Source: an uncultured Eubacteriales bacterium
Lineage (GTDB): Bacteria; Bacillota; Clostridia; Oscillospirales; Acutalibacteraceae
Length of the DNA: 64,000 bases
Direction: 5' to 3'
Assembly: GCA_934477125.1 (NCBI GenBank)
Contig: CAKSOL010000013.1
Span: 1 to 64,000 of the forward strand
The first letter of the stretch is position 1; every line of letters starts with the position of its first letter. The notes below the pieces were generated by a model, which made no database searches, was not told the origin of the DNA, and worked only from the letters and a program-made list of their open reading frames with translations. The translations under genes were made by a program, and so were the position numbers. Positions 7,891-16,617 of this stretch are shown in pieces.

Positions 7891-8235
7891 TCAAGGCAGT
7901 CGGTTGTAGCCTGCGAATAAGGGCTGAATGTAAGCTATAAACGCGCCTATTCCGTTAATAACCGCCCATGAAGCCCAGATTCTTTTAAGCCAGGCAAGCC
8001 CCGCGTCGGATTTCTGCTGTGTGCTGCTTAATTTAACAGTTATTACGGCTATTGCCGACATAAGCGCCGCCAGCACCGTAGATATTCCGGCAATATGGTT
8101 ATATACATCTCGGATTATCTTGTCGCCCAAGGTGAAAATATCCTCACCCGCGGCGAAAGCATTAAGCGAGAAAAGCGGAATTAAAACGGCGGCAAAGCAC
8201 AGAAAGCCTAAAAGCCTATTCTTCTTTTTCCCCAT
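7891..8235 (-). CDS. VirB2/TrbC-like pilin subunit
   Basis: This 114-residue protein has a signal peptide, MGKKKNRLLGFLCFAAVLIP continuing to NAFA with likely cleavage before AGEDIF, then two hydrophobic helices separated by a short basic loop (QQKSDAGLAWLKR). That is the pattern of VirB2/TrbC pilins, which assemble into the mating channel. I chose the ATG at 8235 because GGAGCG precedes it and it starts the signal peptide; the longer frame adds 15 unrelated residues. It overlaps the end of the upstream gene by 20 bases and directly precedes the VirB6-like gene. Confidence 0.8.
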   Translation of the reverse strand: MGKKKNRLLGFLCFAAVLIPLFSLNAFAAGEDIFTLGDKIIRDVYNHIAGISTVLAALMSAIAVITVKLSSTQQKSDAGLAWLKRIWASWAVINGIGAFIAYIQPLFAGYNRLP

Positions 8236-8665
8236 ATCTCGCGCTCCGTTTCGGTTTAAAGTCTTCAAGCGTCCGTACAAATTCCCCGAAAAAGATTTTA
8301 AGCATCTCTTTGCGGGAGGACATAAGGTTTAAATTAAGGGGCGTCCGCCACCCTATAAGCCCGTACATTAAAACGGTGAATAAAAACATTCCTGTGTAAT
8401 CCTTTTCGGAGTACATTTTTAAGTATGTATTCCGTATACATTCAAAGCTGTTTTCACGGAATTGAAACTTTGCTGAAATACGCTTTAAAAGCAGCAGCGT
8501 ATAATGTTCGTTCTGCTCCGCTATGCCCGAAACGGATGGGTTGCCCTTGTCGGTTAAAAGCCCGCGTTCCTGCATCATAGCGTCGGCGTTTTCCCGTTCT
8601 CCTGTATCTCCTGTTAAAAAGCGTATCTCGGATAAATTGATTAAAGATAAATCGTTATTATTCAT
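8216..8665 (-). CDS. Hypothetical protein of the conjugation operon
   Basis: This 149-residue product has no signal peptide. It contains a moderately hydrophobic stretch (YTGMFLFTVLMYGLIGW, about 90-106) and otherwise looks soluble and helical. I do not recognise a family. It overlaps both neighbours (8 bases upstream, 20 bases downstream), so it is translationally coupled between the surface protein and the pilin. A role in transfer is inferred from position only. Confidence 0.75.
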   Translation of the reverse strand: MNNNDLSLINLSEIRFLTGDTGERENADAMMQERGLLTDKGNPSVSGIAEQNEHYTLLLLKRISAKFQFRENSFECIRNTYLKMYSEKDYTGMFLFTVLMYGLIGWRTPLNLNLMSSRKEMLKIFFGEFVRTLEDFKPKRSARYGEKEE

Positions 8666-11063
8666 TTATATAACCTTCCTTTTTAATTTTTTTACTTAAA
8701 CATATTACTGCCGCAAGTGCTGTAATCAGCACTGCCAACGGTATTAAAAGATTTGCCGTATCTCCCGTTTTAGGGCTTTCGGGTACCGACGGCGGCTTCA
8801 GTACTTTGCTGTTTTTAATATTCAGCTTTACCGTTTCGCCGTTTTCCTTTACTGTTACGGTATAATTTTCTTCGGATAAAATATATCCCTCCGGGGCTTT
8901 AAGCTCACGGATTATCCACTCGCCGTATGGCACATTTTCAAACGAAAATCTGCCCGCTTCGTCGGTTTCAAAAGTATCTATTGCGGTATCTAAAGAAAAC
9001 TCTGTTTCAAACGGGTAAAACAGCCCTATGACCGCACCCTTTAAAACCCTGCCGTTCGGATCTGTTTTAAGCCCCTCAATACTGCCCCGTATAATTTTGT
9101 TTTCAGCGGTATCGCCGCTTAAATATTGCTCGTTGCTTAAAATATATTGCTCATCGGTTTCAAGCTCCTTTATATAGCACTCGGCGTTATACGGCATATC
9201 TGCCGTAAAGCATACAAAGCCGTCTTCGTCGGGTGTTGCCACTTCTATTAGCCCGCCTGCCGGAATAATGCTGCCGTCAAGCGCCGTAAGCTCGGTTTTT
9301 AAAAACAGTCCGAACCGTATATTCAAAATCTCTCCGTTAAATCCTATCCCGAATTTTTGATCGGTTTCTAAATTCTTCTGTATTTTGTACTCCTGCTTTT
9401 TGCGTTCGTTTTTAACCTCGATTTTCTTAATTCCTGCCGTGACCGTTAATTCCTTTACTTCCGTATCCGCCACAAAACCGTCAGGCGCAGATATTTCCCT
9501 TAAAAGATATTTGCCGGGGTATAGCTCGCAGCTTTCCGCCTCGCCGCTTTCATCGGTCACAAGCGTATCTGCCAATGCGCCTTTTGAAATTCTGAGCGTG
9601 CCGTCCGCAGTATAAATATCCTCTGCGGCGGTCAATTCAAATTCCGCGCCCTTTAAGCCATTTTTGCTGTAAACAGGTGTATATTTGCCGTCTTCTTCTG
9701 TTACAGACGAAAACATTTCGCCCTTTTTAAGCACGGATATTTTGCCCTTTTTAGGTCTGTCCGAAAGCCTTATTACAACCTCCGGCGTATTGCCGTCAAT
9801 GCTGAAAGCTATGGGAACGGAATTGAGCGCGTAGCCTTTGGGCGGAGTAACCTCGGTAAGCTCATAATTTCCGTATGTAATTTCATCCGGCAGTGTTAAA
9901 AAACCGTTTTCATCGGTGTAATATATTTCGCTTTCCGTATTGGTTTTAAGCTTTCTTATTTTAAATCCCGTAACGCCCCTTACGGTCTGCCCGGTTTCGG
10001 AATCCACCTTAATTACGGTAAGTTTAGAGCTTTTAAGCCTGTTTACCGCCCTTAAAGTTACAAACTGCGTTTCGTCGCACAGCTCCACGGTATATTCCTT
10101 TTGCCCCGAATATGTATACCCCTCCGGGAACTCAATTTCTGTCAGAATATATTTGCCGTAGGGCAGCCCCATATTCATCTTGCCGTTGCCGTTTTCATCG
10201 GTCGGGTTTATAAGAAACGAATATTCGGGATGCTCTGCCATTGTTGCCTTGAATTTAGCGCCCGCAAGCGGCTTACCGTTTTCGTCCGTTTTATGTACGG
10301 ATATTGTACCCACCGGCTCGCCTACTACCGGCACTACAACCTGCGTTACCACCTCCGGGTAGCTGCCCTTGCTCATTCCCTCAACGGTAGAGATTTCGGG
10401 TCCGCGCTCGTTGCCTACATGGGTTACAAAATGCTTGCCGGCATAATATCCGGCATAAAGAGCCAAATGCGCTATTTCTCCGGTTGTTTTATGTTTGAAA
10501 ATAATAAGGGAGCCGATCGGTATTTCCTCGCTCGGCGTAAAGCTGTTTGTGCCTTGGGTAAAGCTTATTCGCCTTGCACCGCCCGACTTCACCCAATTTT
10601 CAACCGCGCTGTTATAGGATATGGGCGAGCGGGGATTTGCGGGCTGCGGGATTTTGGAAACATCCATTCGCGCAATGTTCGGCAGATAATTGTAGTAGAC
10701 ATATGAAACATACGAGGCGCAGCAAAGCCCGTCAGCCTTAAACCTCGCAATATCCGGTGCTTTGCCCGTTTTGTTATCCGCCGCTACGGTTTCAAGCCCT
10801 GACGGACCTGTGCCGTAGCCTATGCCGGACCGCACCGACGCGGGAGCATTGCCGCTGTAGGTTTTAAAAATATTGCCGTCTGTTTTCTGCACGTCTGTTT
10901 TGTAGCCTGTGTAGGTCAGCGCGTCTAAATAGATATTGTCAAGCATTTTTGCGGGAATATCTGCCGCGGGTGCTGCGGATAAATTCAAAAGCGAGCTTGC
11001 CCAAATTACCAACATCATAAAACAACATATGATTTTATGATATTTGTCTTTTAATAAAAACAT
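8658..11063 (-). CDS. Surface protein: NlpC/P60-like hydrolase, CnaB repeats, SPKTG sorting signal
   Basis: This 801-residue protein begins with a signal peptide (1-34). Residues 40-245 form an NlpC/P60-like papain-fold domain with Cys114/115 in GLCCASYVSYVYY and His199 in GEIAHLALYAG. From about 252 to 755 at least five SpaA/CnaB-type beta domains follow, each opening with a KxD/ENGKPLAGA-like strand (for example KTDENGKPLAGAKF, KVDSETGQTVRGV). The end has SPKTGD at about 763, a hydrophobic helix and a basic tail, a variant LPxTG sortase signal. The protein would be wall-anchored and both remodel peptidoglycan and mediate cell contact. It overlaps the next gene by 8 bases. Confidence 0.88.
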   Translation of the reverse strand: MFLLKDKYHKIICCFMMLVIWASSLLNLSAAPAADIPAKMLDNIYLDALTYTGYKTDVQKTDGNIFKTYSGNAPASVRSGIGYGTGPSGLETVAADNKTGKAPDIARFKADGLCCASYVSYVYYNYLPNIARMDVSKIPQPANPRSPISYNSAVENWVKSGGARRISFTQGTNSFTPSEEIPIGSLIIFKHKTTGEIAHLALYAGYYAGKHFVTHVGNERGPEISTVEGMSKGSYPEVVTQVVVPVVGEPVGTISVHKTDENGKPLAGAKFKATMAEHPEYSFLINPTDENGNGKMNMGLPYGKYILTEIEFPEGYTYSGQKEYTVELCDETQFVTLRAVNRLKSSKLTVIKVDSETGQTVRGVTGFKIRKLKTNTESEIYYTDENGFLTLPDEITYGNYELTEVTPPKGYALNSVPIAFSIDGNTPEVVIRLSDRPKKGKISVLKKGEMFSSVTEEDGKYTPVYSKNGLKGAEFELTAAEDIYTADGTLRISKGALADTLVTDESGEAESCELYPGKYLLREISAPDGFVADTEVKELTVTAGIKKIEVKNERKKQEYKIQKNLETDQKFGIGFNGEILNIRFGLFLKTELTALDGSIIPAGGLIEVATPDEDGFVCFTADMPYNAECYIKELETDEQYILSNEQYLSGDTAENKIIRGSIEGLKTDPNGRVLKGAVIGLFYPFETEFSLDTAIDTFETDEAGRFSFENVPYGEWIIRELKAPEGYILSEENYTVTVKENGETVKLNIKNSKVLKPPSVPESPKTGDTANLLIPLAVLITALAAVICLSKKIKKEGYINE

Positions 11064-11070
11064 AAAAAAA

Positions 11071-12306
11071 TCACCGTCCTATATAGTATTCATCGTAAAC
11101 GCTGCCGGAAATTTTAAGCGGCTTTGAGTTTTCTTTCGCCGTAACCGCCCCGGCGGGCGTCCACATATCTGTTTTAATAAGCTGAATAACATAATTCCCG
11201 TCGGGGTAGCTCAGCGGTATAAAGTGCTGCTTACCGTAGCCGAAATTATCCGGGAACTCAAAAAAGCCGTTTAAGGTATTCTTTATAAGCGTCTTACACT
11301 TGCCCGCGTTTTGAAGATAACTAAATTCGGGAAACAGCGCCGTTATATACTGCACATCTGTGTAGGAATTATATAGCGCTATATTTCTGCTCGAAACAGC
11401 CGTGAAATTCGCCGCTATGTTTGCGTAAAACCCTCTGCCCGAGGATATTTTGTTATCCGCCCCGCGCATAGGGTAGAGCGCGTCCGAGCTGCCGTCAATT
11501 CCTATGCCGTAGTTCCTTTTTTCAAAGCCCGTATCTGTATATACATACTCCCACCAGGTGGCATACCCCTCGGTCTCTCCCGGCGGATATGCTCTGCTGA
11601 ACCCGGCGGGCGCTGCCGCCTCATACGAGGTGTCGGGCGTAGTTAAATATGTATACGGCACGGTATCGTAGCTTTTTCCGTCTGTAAATATATCCTTGCC
11701 GTCATATACAACCGTAAGGCGTGCCAACACCTCTCCGCCTATATCCTTCGGCACACGCCACTTGAAATAGCAAAGGTTTTTATCCTTTTTCGGAACAATA
11801 ACGCTTTTGCTTTCTTCATAGATAATGCCGGACGGCGTTATTATTTCAAGCCGTGCCTTTAAGTCCTTATCCGGCGTGTAATCCCTGCCCGAGGGGTTTA
11901 CTATAAACCCGCTTGTTATAACATAGGTTTCCTCGCGGTAGGGGGCGTTTGCCGTTATCAGCACCGCTTCAAGCGGACTGCGGGTTTCAAGTCCCAAAAA
12001 GATATATCGGTTATCTAACGCTATTGTCCCCGAAAGCCCCGGAACATAACGCGGATAGGAATATCTGCTGCTCGGATACGGCGCAAGGTCCGTCACCGCG
12101 CCGAAAAAGGTTTTGTCCTCTGTCGGGCGGATATTCGTAATTGTATACGCCGTGCCGTATTTCAGTATCTCGCAGAAGTCCGAAACATTTTGCTTGTATA
12201 GGCTGCCGTCAAGGTAAACGTCGAATGTACACCAGCCGTCAAGCGTCACCTCCTGTTCGCCGTCCAGCACTCCGTTTACATCAAGATAAAAGGCTCTTGT
12301 CGTAAA
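11071..12306 (-). pseudogene. 5'-truncated surface protein gene fused to truncated tadC
   Basis: About 400 residues are intact up to the stop, but the reading frame continues upstream without a credible start into the tadC remnant, reading TTRAFYLDVNGVLDG before the first possible GTG at 12270. The segment YLDVNGVLDG plus GWCTFDVYLDGSL is the opening of a beta domain that in surface proteins follows a signal peptide; no signal peptide is present and no ribosome site precedes the GTG. The 3' part contains an FTAV-type beta region and ends DEYYIGR. It stands 7 bases before the NlpC/CnaB gene. I conclude that a deletion removed the 5' end; translation from GTG 12270 as a cytosolic fragment remains possible. 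Confidence 0.7.
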
Positions 12307-12757
12307 GTCCGGGCAGAGCGTACTCTATCTTTTCTCTGCGCTTTTTCAATTTCTTTGTGAGTTTTCGGCTCTCCCCTGTATATGTAACAACCGCGGCTAT
12401 TAAAAAAACGGGGCACAAAAGCGGGAAGATAAGGCTGAACGGAACGGCGAATACCGCTGTAACCCCCGCCTTTACAATCGCGTTTGCTCTGAACTGCTCG
12501 GGTGTTAAGGGTATATCCGCGCTTGCAAGGTCGTTAGCAAGTACTATCCTTTTGTATTCGTTTATCTTAATATGCTCGGATAATTTTAACGACAATCCCG
12601 ACAGCCACAGCTCGGCGGCGGACTCCTTTTTGCTCCGTTTCTTTAGGAGATTTTTAACCGCCCGTGAGGTTTTAAGATACGGTATTTTAAAAATATCCAA
12701 TGATACAAGTATTAAGCCTGCGGATATCACCGCGCAAAAAACTATTTTTAAAAACAC
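12281..12757 (-). pseudogene. tadC: tadC-like gene truncated at its 3' end
   Basis: The frame starts with GTG at 12757 (GAGGG eight bases upstream, two bases after the tadB stop) and encodes MFLKIVFCAVISAGLILVSL, a membrane helix, a linker and two more helices, as in TadC/GspF platform proteins. It proceeds normally to KKRREKIEYALP, the point where the large cytoplasmic F domain should begin, then reads GLYDKSLLS and stops. Family members continue for over 100 more residues. The product of 158 residues therefore lacks the domain that contacts the CpaF ATPase. The break coincides with the start of the truncated surface protein gene. Confidence 0.75.
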
Positions 12758-12759
12758 AT

Positions 12760-13680
12760 TTAATCCCTCACTTTCACAGGCTTTGTGTACTTCTTCATTA
12801 GAATAAAGGTGACTAAAATTACCGCGCCGCAAATACCCGTTACCGCCTTGCCGGGGGTGGTGTAAATAAGGGTGTTAAACCAATCGCGGTTAAGAAGATA
12901 TAACAAGGGCACATTGCCTACAACCAAAAGCACCATCATAAGGTATTCGTTTTTTGCGTCCCTTAAAATCCCGGAAAGCTCGGTGTTTATCCTGCGCACA
13001 TCCGAAAGACGGGCTACTATGGGCAAAAGCGTGTCTTTAAGCGTCCGGTCGTCCTGACAGCGCACTAATGCTAAAACCCATTCCTTAAAAATCCCGTCCT
13101 GCGTTTTGTCCGACATATTTATTAGGGCTGCCTGTATATCCGGCGATACCGCCTCGGTTTCGGTTAAAAATTCCTCGAATACCGAGTAAAGCGGCGGCTT
13201 AATATATTTAAGGTTTTCTTTTACCGAGGAAATAATATCCTCGCTCCTTAAATATGAGTTTGTGACCGCCGAAAGGGTCGTTTCCATTTCATCTGCAAGC
13301 TGCTTTTCATAGGCGGAAATAATTGACGAAAGATACATAAAAGGCGCAGCGCCGCAGGCAATACAAAATACCGGCAGCAGGAAAATGTTGTTCAGTATTA
13401 CCGCCGCGGAAGCGCCCAAAAACATAAGCACGACCGCCGCCGTAACTGATACCGAAAAGCTTTTTGCTTTACCTGTGGCTTTTAACGCCTCCTTTAGCCG
13501 CATAAGCCTTGAATACATTGTGGGTTTGCTGCCGCCCCGCAGTGCCGCCGACCTTGCCGCTATTGTATTTTTAGGCTTTAACACCATTAAAAGACCGTCG
13601 GTTATGCTGTCGGGTGTAAGCTCAAATACAAGGCATATCCCTATTACCGACATTAGCATTGCAAGAATTTTAAATACCAC
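12760..13680 (-). CDS. tadB: TadB-like platform protein of a Tad/type II-type apparatus
   Basis: This 306-residue membrane protein has an N-terminal helix (VFKILAMLMSVIGICLVFEL), a second pair around 85-115, a cytoplasmic GspF/TadB-type domain (about 120-240, with EMETTLSAVTNSYLRSEDII) and a C-terminal pair of helices. TadB with TadC forms the inner-membrane base on which the CpaF ATPase works. I start at GTG 13680 because GAGGGG precedes it; the frame overlaps the end of cpaF by 11 bases. The gene is complete but its partner tadC is broken. Confidence 0.8.
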   Translation of the reverse strand: MVFKILAMLMSVIGICLVFELTPDSITDGLLMVLKPKNTIAARSAALRGGSKPTMYSRLMRLKEALKATGKAKSFSVSVTAAVVLMFLGASAAVILNNIFLLPVFCIACGAAPFMYLSSIISAYEKQLADEMETTLSAVTNSYLRSEDIISSVKENLKYIKPPLYSVFEEFLTETEAVSPDIQAALINMSDKTQDGIFKEWVLALVRCQDDRTLKDTLLPIVARLSDVRRINTELSGILRDAKNEYLMMVLLVVGNVPLLYLLNRDWFNTLIYTTPGKAVTGICGAVILVTFILMKKYTKPVKVRD

Positions 13681-14980
13681 CGTAGTCCGCCCCTCTCGTT
13701 TCAAATTTCCTTAATACATCCGCCGGCGCACCGTACTGCAACAGCCGTTTTTTAAGGCTTTCGCTCATAATCTCCGGCTGCTCAAAATGCCCCTTTATTA
13801 CATACTTCCCGTTTTTTATACTGTTTTCCGTAATTGCATATCTGAAAAGCGTGCGGTACTGCCTGTTTCCGTCGCCGGATACTATACACTCGGATATATC
13901 CATTATCTTTCTGTTGCTGTCTTCAAGCCTGTGTGCGAACACCACCAGCGGAAAAGCCTGCGCCGCTTGGGAAAGTGAAGTCTCAAATTTAATAGGGAAC
14001 TTCTTTTGGCACAAAAGTGCCAATCTTGTATGCGCTGCGTCCGCCGCCAATGCGTGAATGGTGGAAACCACGGTATGCCCCGTAAGGCTTGCCTCTACTG
14101 CCGAATACGCCTCGCTGTCGCGTATTTCTCCCACTACTACAATATCCGGGTCAAAGCGGAGCGACGCCACAACAAGATCCTCCTGCGCAATATTAAGCCC
14201 CTCATCGTCCGACGGGCGGGAAAGCGTATGCACAACATTGTTTACCACCTTGCCGTCCTTTCGCTTTACCAAAGATAATTCCCTTGAACCCGATTCAATG
14301 GTGAAAATCCGTTTGCCGTCGGGAACGGTGTCCAACAAAGCGTTAAGCAATGTTGTTTTACCCGAAGAAGTTGCCCCCGCCACGAGAAACGAAACACCGT
14401 ATCGCAAACACATACAAAGAAAATCCACCATCTTATTTGTCGCCGTACCGACGGAGACTATCTTCTCGGTGGTAATATCCGAATTGTGCAAGAGTCTTAT
14501 AGAGGCGGCTATCCCTCTGTCCTCATCGACAACAGGGCTTTTAACTGCCGTTATTCGGGTGTTGCCGGGCAAATGTCCTTGGGCTATGGGGGATGCGTTG
14601 TCTATTATCATGCCGGAATGGTGCAGCAGCCGCTTTATAATGTCCTCGGCGTGCCGCGGGCTTAAAAAATGCTCGTCGGCTTTTTCCGTTATGCCGTTTC
14701 GGTAGGTGACGGCTATATCGTCCCAGCCGTTTACATTTATCTCCTCAATATCTTTTCTGCCGAGGTATTTTGTAAGCACCGAATACTCCGCCATTTCGGA
14801 ATACAGCCTGTCCGTCAGCTCTTTAAGCTCTGTTTCGTCGGTATACCCGCTTTGCCTTAAATACTGCTCTATGTATGAGCGCAGCTGCTCCTTTTTATTG
14901 CCGTTCACAGCACCCGAATATACTGCGGATATATGCCGCTGCGTGCTTTTAAGCAGCTCCGAAAACTCCTGACTGTTCAC
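13670..14980 (-). CDS. cpaF: CpaF/VirB11-type secretion ATPase
   Basis: This 436-residue protein has the features of type II/IV secretion ATPases: an N-terminal domain (LGRKDIEEINVNGWDDIAV), the Walker A GATSSGKTT, an Asp-box-like IESGSREL, Walker B IVVVGEIRDSEAY and the His box TGHTVVSTIHA. It is a cytoplasmic hexameric motor that powers Tad-type pilus or secretion assembly. Start GTG 14980 overlaps the stop of the CpaE-like gene as GTGA. Length and motifs are complete. Confidence 0.9.
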   Translation of the reverse strand: MNSQEFSELLKSTQRHISAVYSGAVNGNKKEQLRSYIEQYLRQSGYTDETELKELTDRLYSEMAEYSVLTKYLGRKDIEEINVNGWDDIAVTYRNGITEKADEHFLSPRHAEDIIKRLLHHSGMIIDNASPIAQGHLPGNTRITAVKSPVVDEDRGIAASIRLLHNSDITTEKIVSVGTATNKMVDFLCMCLRYGVSFLVAGATSSGKTTLLNALLDTVPDGKRIFTIESGSRELSLVKRKDGKVVNNVVHTLSRPSDDEGLNIAQEDLVVASLRFDPDIVVVGEIRDSEAYSAVEASLTGHTVVSTIHALAADAAHTRLALLCQKKFPIKFETSLSQAAQAFPLVVFAHRLEDSNRKIMDISECIVSGDGNRQYRTLFRYAITENSIKNGKYVIKGHFEQPEIMSESLKKRLLQYGAPADVLRKFETRGADYGGI

Positions 14981-15699
14981 AGCACCGCCCCCGCAATGCC
15001 GCGGCACACAGCGCTGAATTTTTGGTCGGGTATTTTATGCGTCAGCTCGCCCGTTATATACTGCTGCTTTAAATATATACTGTAAGGCAGTATATATTTA
15101 GCATTTGAAAATCCGGCTTTCACTTCCCCCACAGGCAAATACAGGTCTTTATCTGTTATGTTAATAACCCCGATTGACTTGCCCTTTATTTGCTCATATG
15201 TCTTTTCAAATGAAGCGTAATATGCCGCCGAGCGGATATCCGGCGTTACAAGCTGCACGGCTTTATCTGCCGCCGCCATACCGTAAACGGATAGCGGGTC
15301 GTCAAGCGATGATGTGCAATCCAAAAACACATAGTCTGCAAGGGATTTGCACACTTCAAAAAACTCTGCCGTTTTATCCTTGGTAGGGCGGGAATATGTA
15401 TATCTGTTCTCTCCCGCCTTGTAGCCCAAAAACCCGAAATTGTCCGCTTTCGGCAGCGGCACGGTATGCCGCAAAACATTCTCTTTTGTAATGCTTGTGT
15501 GTTCGAGTGCCTCGCCTAAAGAAAAAAGCTGCTTTTCGCTTGCGCTTGGAAACACAAGCCCCATAAAGGGCGTTACGGTGTCTGCGGAAATATATATTAC
15601 GCTGCCATTAAAGTGATAATATATTTCCTGCGCTATTTTAATTCCGACCGCGGTCTTTCCGCTTTGGGGCGGTCCGCAAAGAAGTGTCAATTTACTCAT
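14977..15699 (-). CDS. CpaE-like P-loop ATPase
   Basis: This 240-residue protein begins MSKLTLLCGPPQSGKTAVGI, a P-loop close to Walker A, and has FLDCTSSLDDP as its likely Walker B region. Size and place immediately before cpaF match the CpaE/MinD-like localisation ATPases of Tad loci. It would act in the cytoplasm to position the apparatus. It lies 6 bases after the remnant of cpaB, the usual order, and overlaps cpaF. The family call is from context and motif rather than strong similarity. Confidence 0.75.
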   Translation of the reverse strand: MSKLTLLCGPPQSGKTAVGIKIAQEIYYHFNGSVIYISADTVTPFMGLVFPSASEKQLFSLGEALEHTSITKENVLRHTVPLPKADNFGFLGYKAGENRYTYSRPTKDKTAEFFEVCKSLADYVFLDCTSSLDDPLSVYGMAAADKAVQLVTPDIRSAAYYASFEKTYEQIKGKSIGVINITDKDLYLPVGEVKAGFSNAKYILPYSIYLKQQYITGELTHKIPDQKFSAVCRGIAGAVL

Positions 15700-15705
15700 T
15701 TTTTA

Positions 15706-15972
15706 TTACCCTCCGAAATATTTTTCCTGCGCCTCTAAAAAGACGTTTGCGTTTTCTGTTTTACCTCTGTAAGCCAAAGAAACCTGAATATTCCCGCTGT
15801 TTTCATATTCGGCAATAAGCCTTGCCTGCGCTGAATTGCAAAGCACGGTCACGGCAGCGGCAGTCGGCTTTACTCCGTTTTCGTTCGCCTTTGCCTTATC
15901 TGCGTCGGTGCCGTCGCCCGTTGTGGTGGTTATAACCTTTAAGTATTTAAGCTCAGGCGGGATTTTTACTTC
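15706..15972 (-). pseudogene. cpaB: 3' remnant of cpaB (SAF-domain pilus assembly protein)
   Basis: Eighty-nine sense codons precede the stop at 15706. They read EVKIPPELKYLKVITTTTGD, then after a charged linker VTVLCNSAQARLIAEYENSG and IQVSLAYRG, which is the C-terminal part of CpaB/RcpC proteins. A stop codon in the same frame at 15973-15975 and no start show that the first two thirds of the gene are absent. The break falls at the edge of the inverted-repeat element at 15968-16061. This is the right-hand limit of recognisable conjugative-element sequence. Confidence 0.75.
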
Positions 15973-16061
15973 TTACCTCTTACTTTTTCACTCTTACCTT
16001 AAAATAAAATCGATAACGGGATTTTTGGGAAGTAATATGTAATATGTAAGAGGTAATAGGT
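15968..16061. repeat. Small inverted-repeat element at the cpaB break
   Basis: ACTTCTTACCTCTTAC (15968-15983) is matched in inverse orientation by GTAAGAGGTAATAGGT (16046-16061), 14 of 16 bases pairing, with 62 bases between. The left arm begins exactly where cpaB coding sequence ends. The size and structure suggest a miniature mobile or palindromic repeat, but copies elsewhere in the genome cannot be seen from here. Confidence 0.5.
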
Positions 16062-16617
16062 GCGGTGCGGCTTCGCCGCCGATTGTAAATGCAAGGTTAC
16101 ACCTTGCTCTTTTTGTATTACGGCGATATAAACATTTACTGTCGGGGATAATATCACTTGACGCTATATTTATGCAAGGGTTTAAATTCGTGCAAAAATG
16201 TAAAAAAGTCTTTTTCGTAGTCCTGCCAAAAAATTTTGACCGAAAGCAGAGTTTATTCTCCGCTTTCGGTCATTTTTTACGCTTATTTAGGTATTTTACT
16301 GCCACTTCATGAAAAATCATATTCCCCCAACCACATAATTAAATGCGGACTGAAAATTTCTTTGTTTACTGCGCATCAAATTTTGATATATTTAATAATA
16401 TATGAGTAGATATAAATGTTTCATTTTTATAAAAGTTATGAAATAAAGAAATCCAATGAGATTTTAAAATTTTCTCATCGGATTTTATTGTATTATTCAA
16501 TTAATCTTCAGTAAGGTATCCGCCATGACAAAAATCAGCAAGTTTAAAATCTGAATTATGATGTTTTGTTACGCTTTTAAATATGTTAACACTTCTTTTT
16601 CAAAAAATTATAATATT
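16062..16617. other. Intergenic region with hairpins and two orphan terminators
   Basis: No gene is supported. GCGGCTTCGCCGC and GCAAGG-CCTTGC hairpins occur at about 16066-16108. A strong terminator GACCGAAAGC/GCTTTCGGTC is at 16238-16278, and another, AAATCCAATGAGA/TCTCATCGGATTT, at 16449-16490; the latter can serve both strands. TTGACG at about 16158 followed 17 bases later by TTTAAA could make a short transcript ending at the first terminator. A 30-codon stretch on the minus strand in frame with the gene at 16618 (ending CHGGYLTED) may be decayed coding sequence. Confidence 0.5.
16238..16278 (+). terminator. Orphan intrinsic terminator
   Basis: A 10-bp stem GACCGAAAGC/GCTTTCGGTC is followed by TTTTTT. 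No gene upstream on this strand explains it. Confidence 0.65.

Noticed and set aside
1..15975. Functional, self-transmissible conjugative element
   Set aside because: tadC, cpaB and a surface-protein gene are broken and no relaxase, coupling protein or integrase is visible in the window.
16504..16617. 30-codon minus-strand stretch ending CHGGYLTED
   Set aside because: It has no start codon and is separated from the upstream gene by two stops; too short to call.
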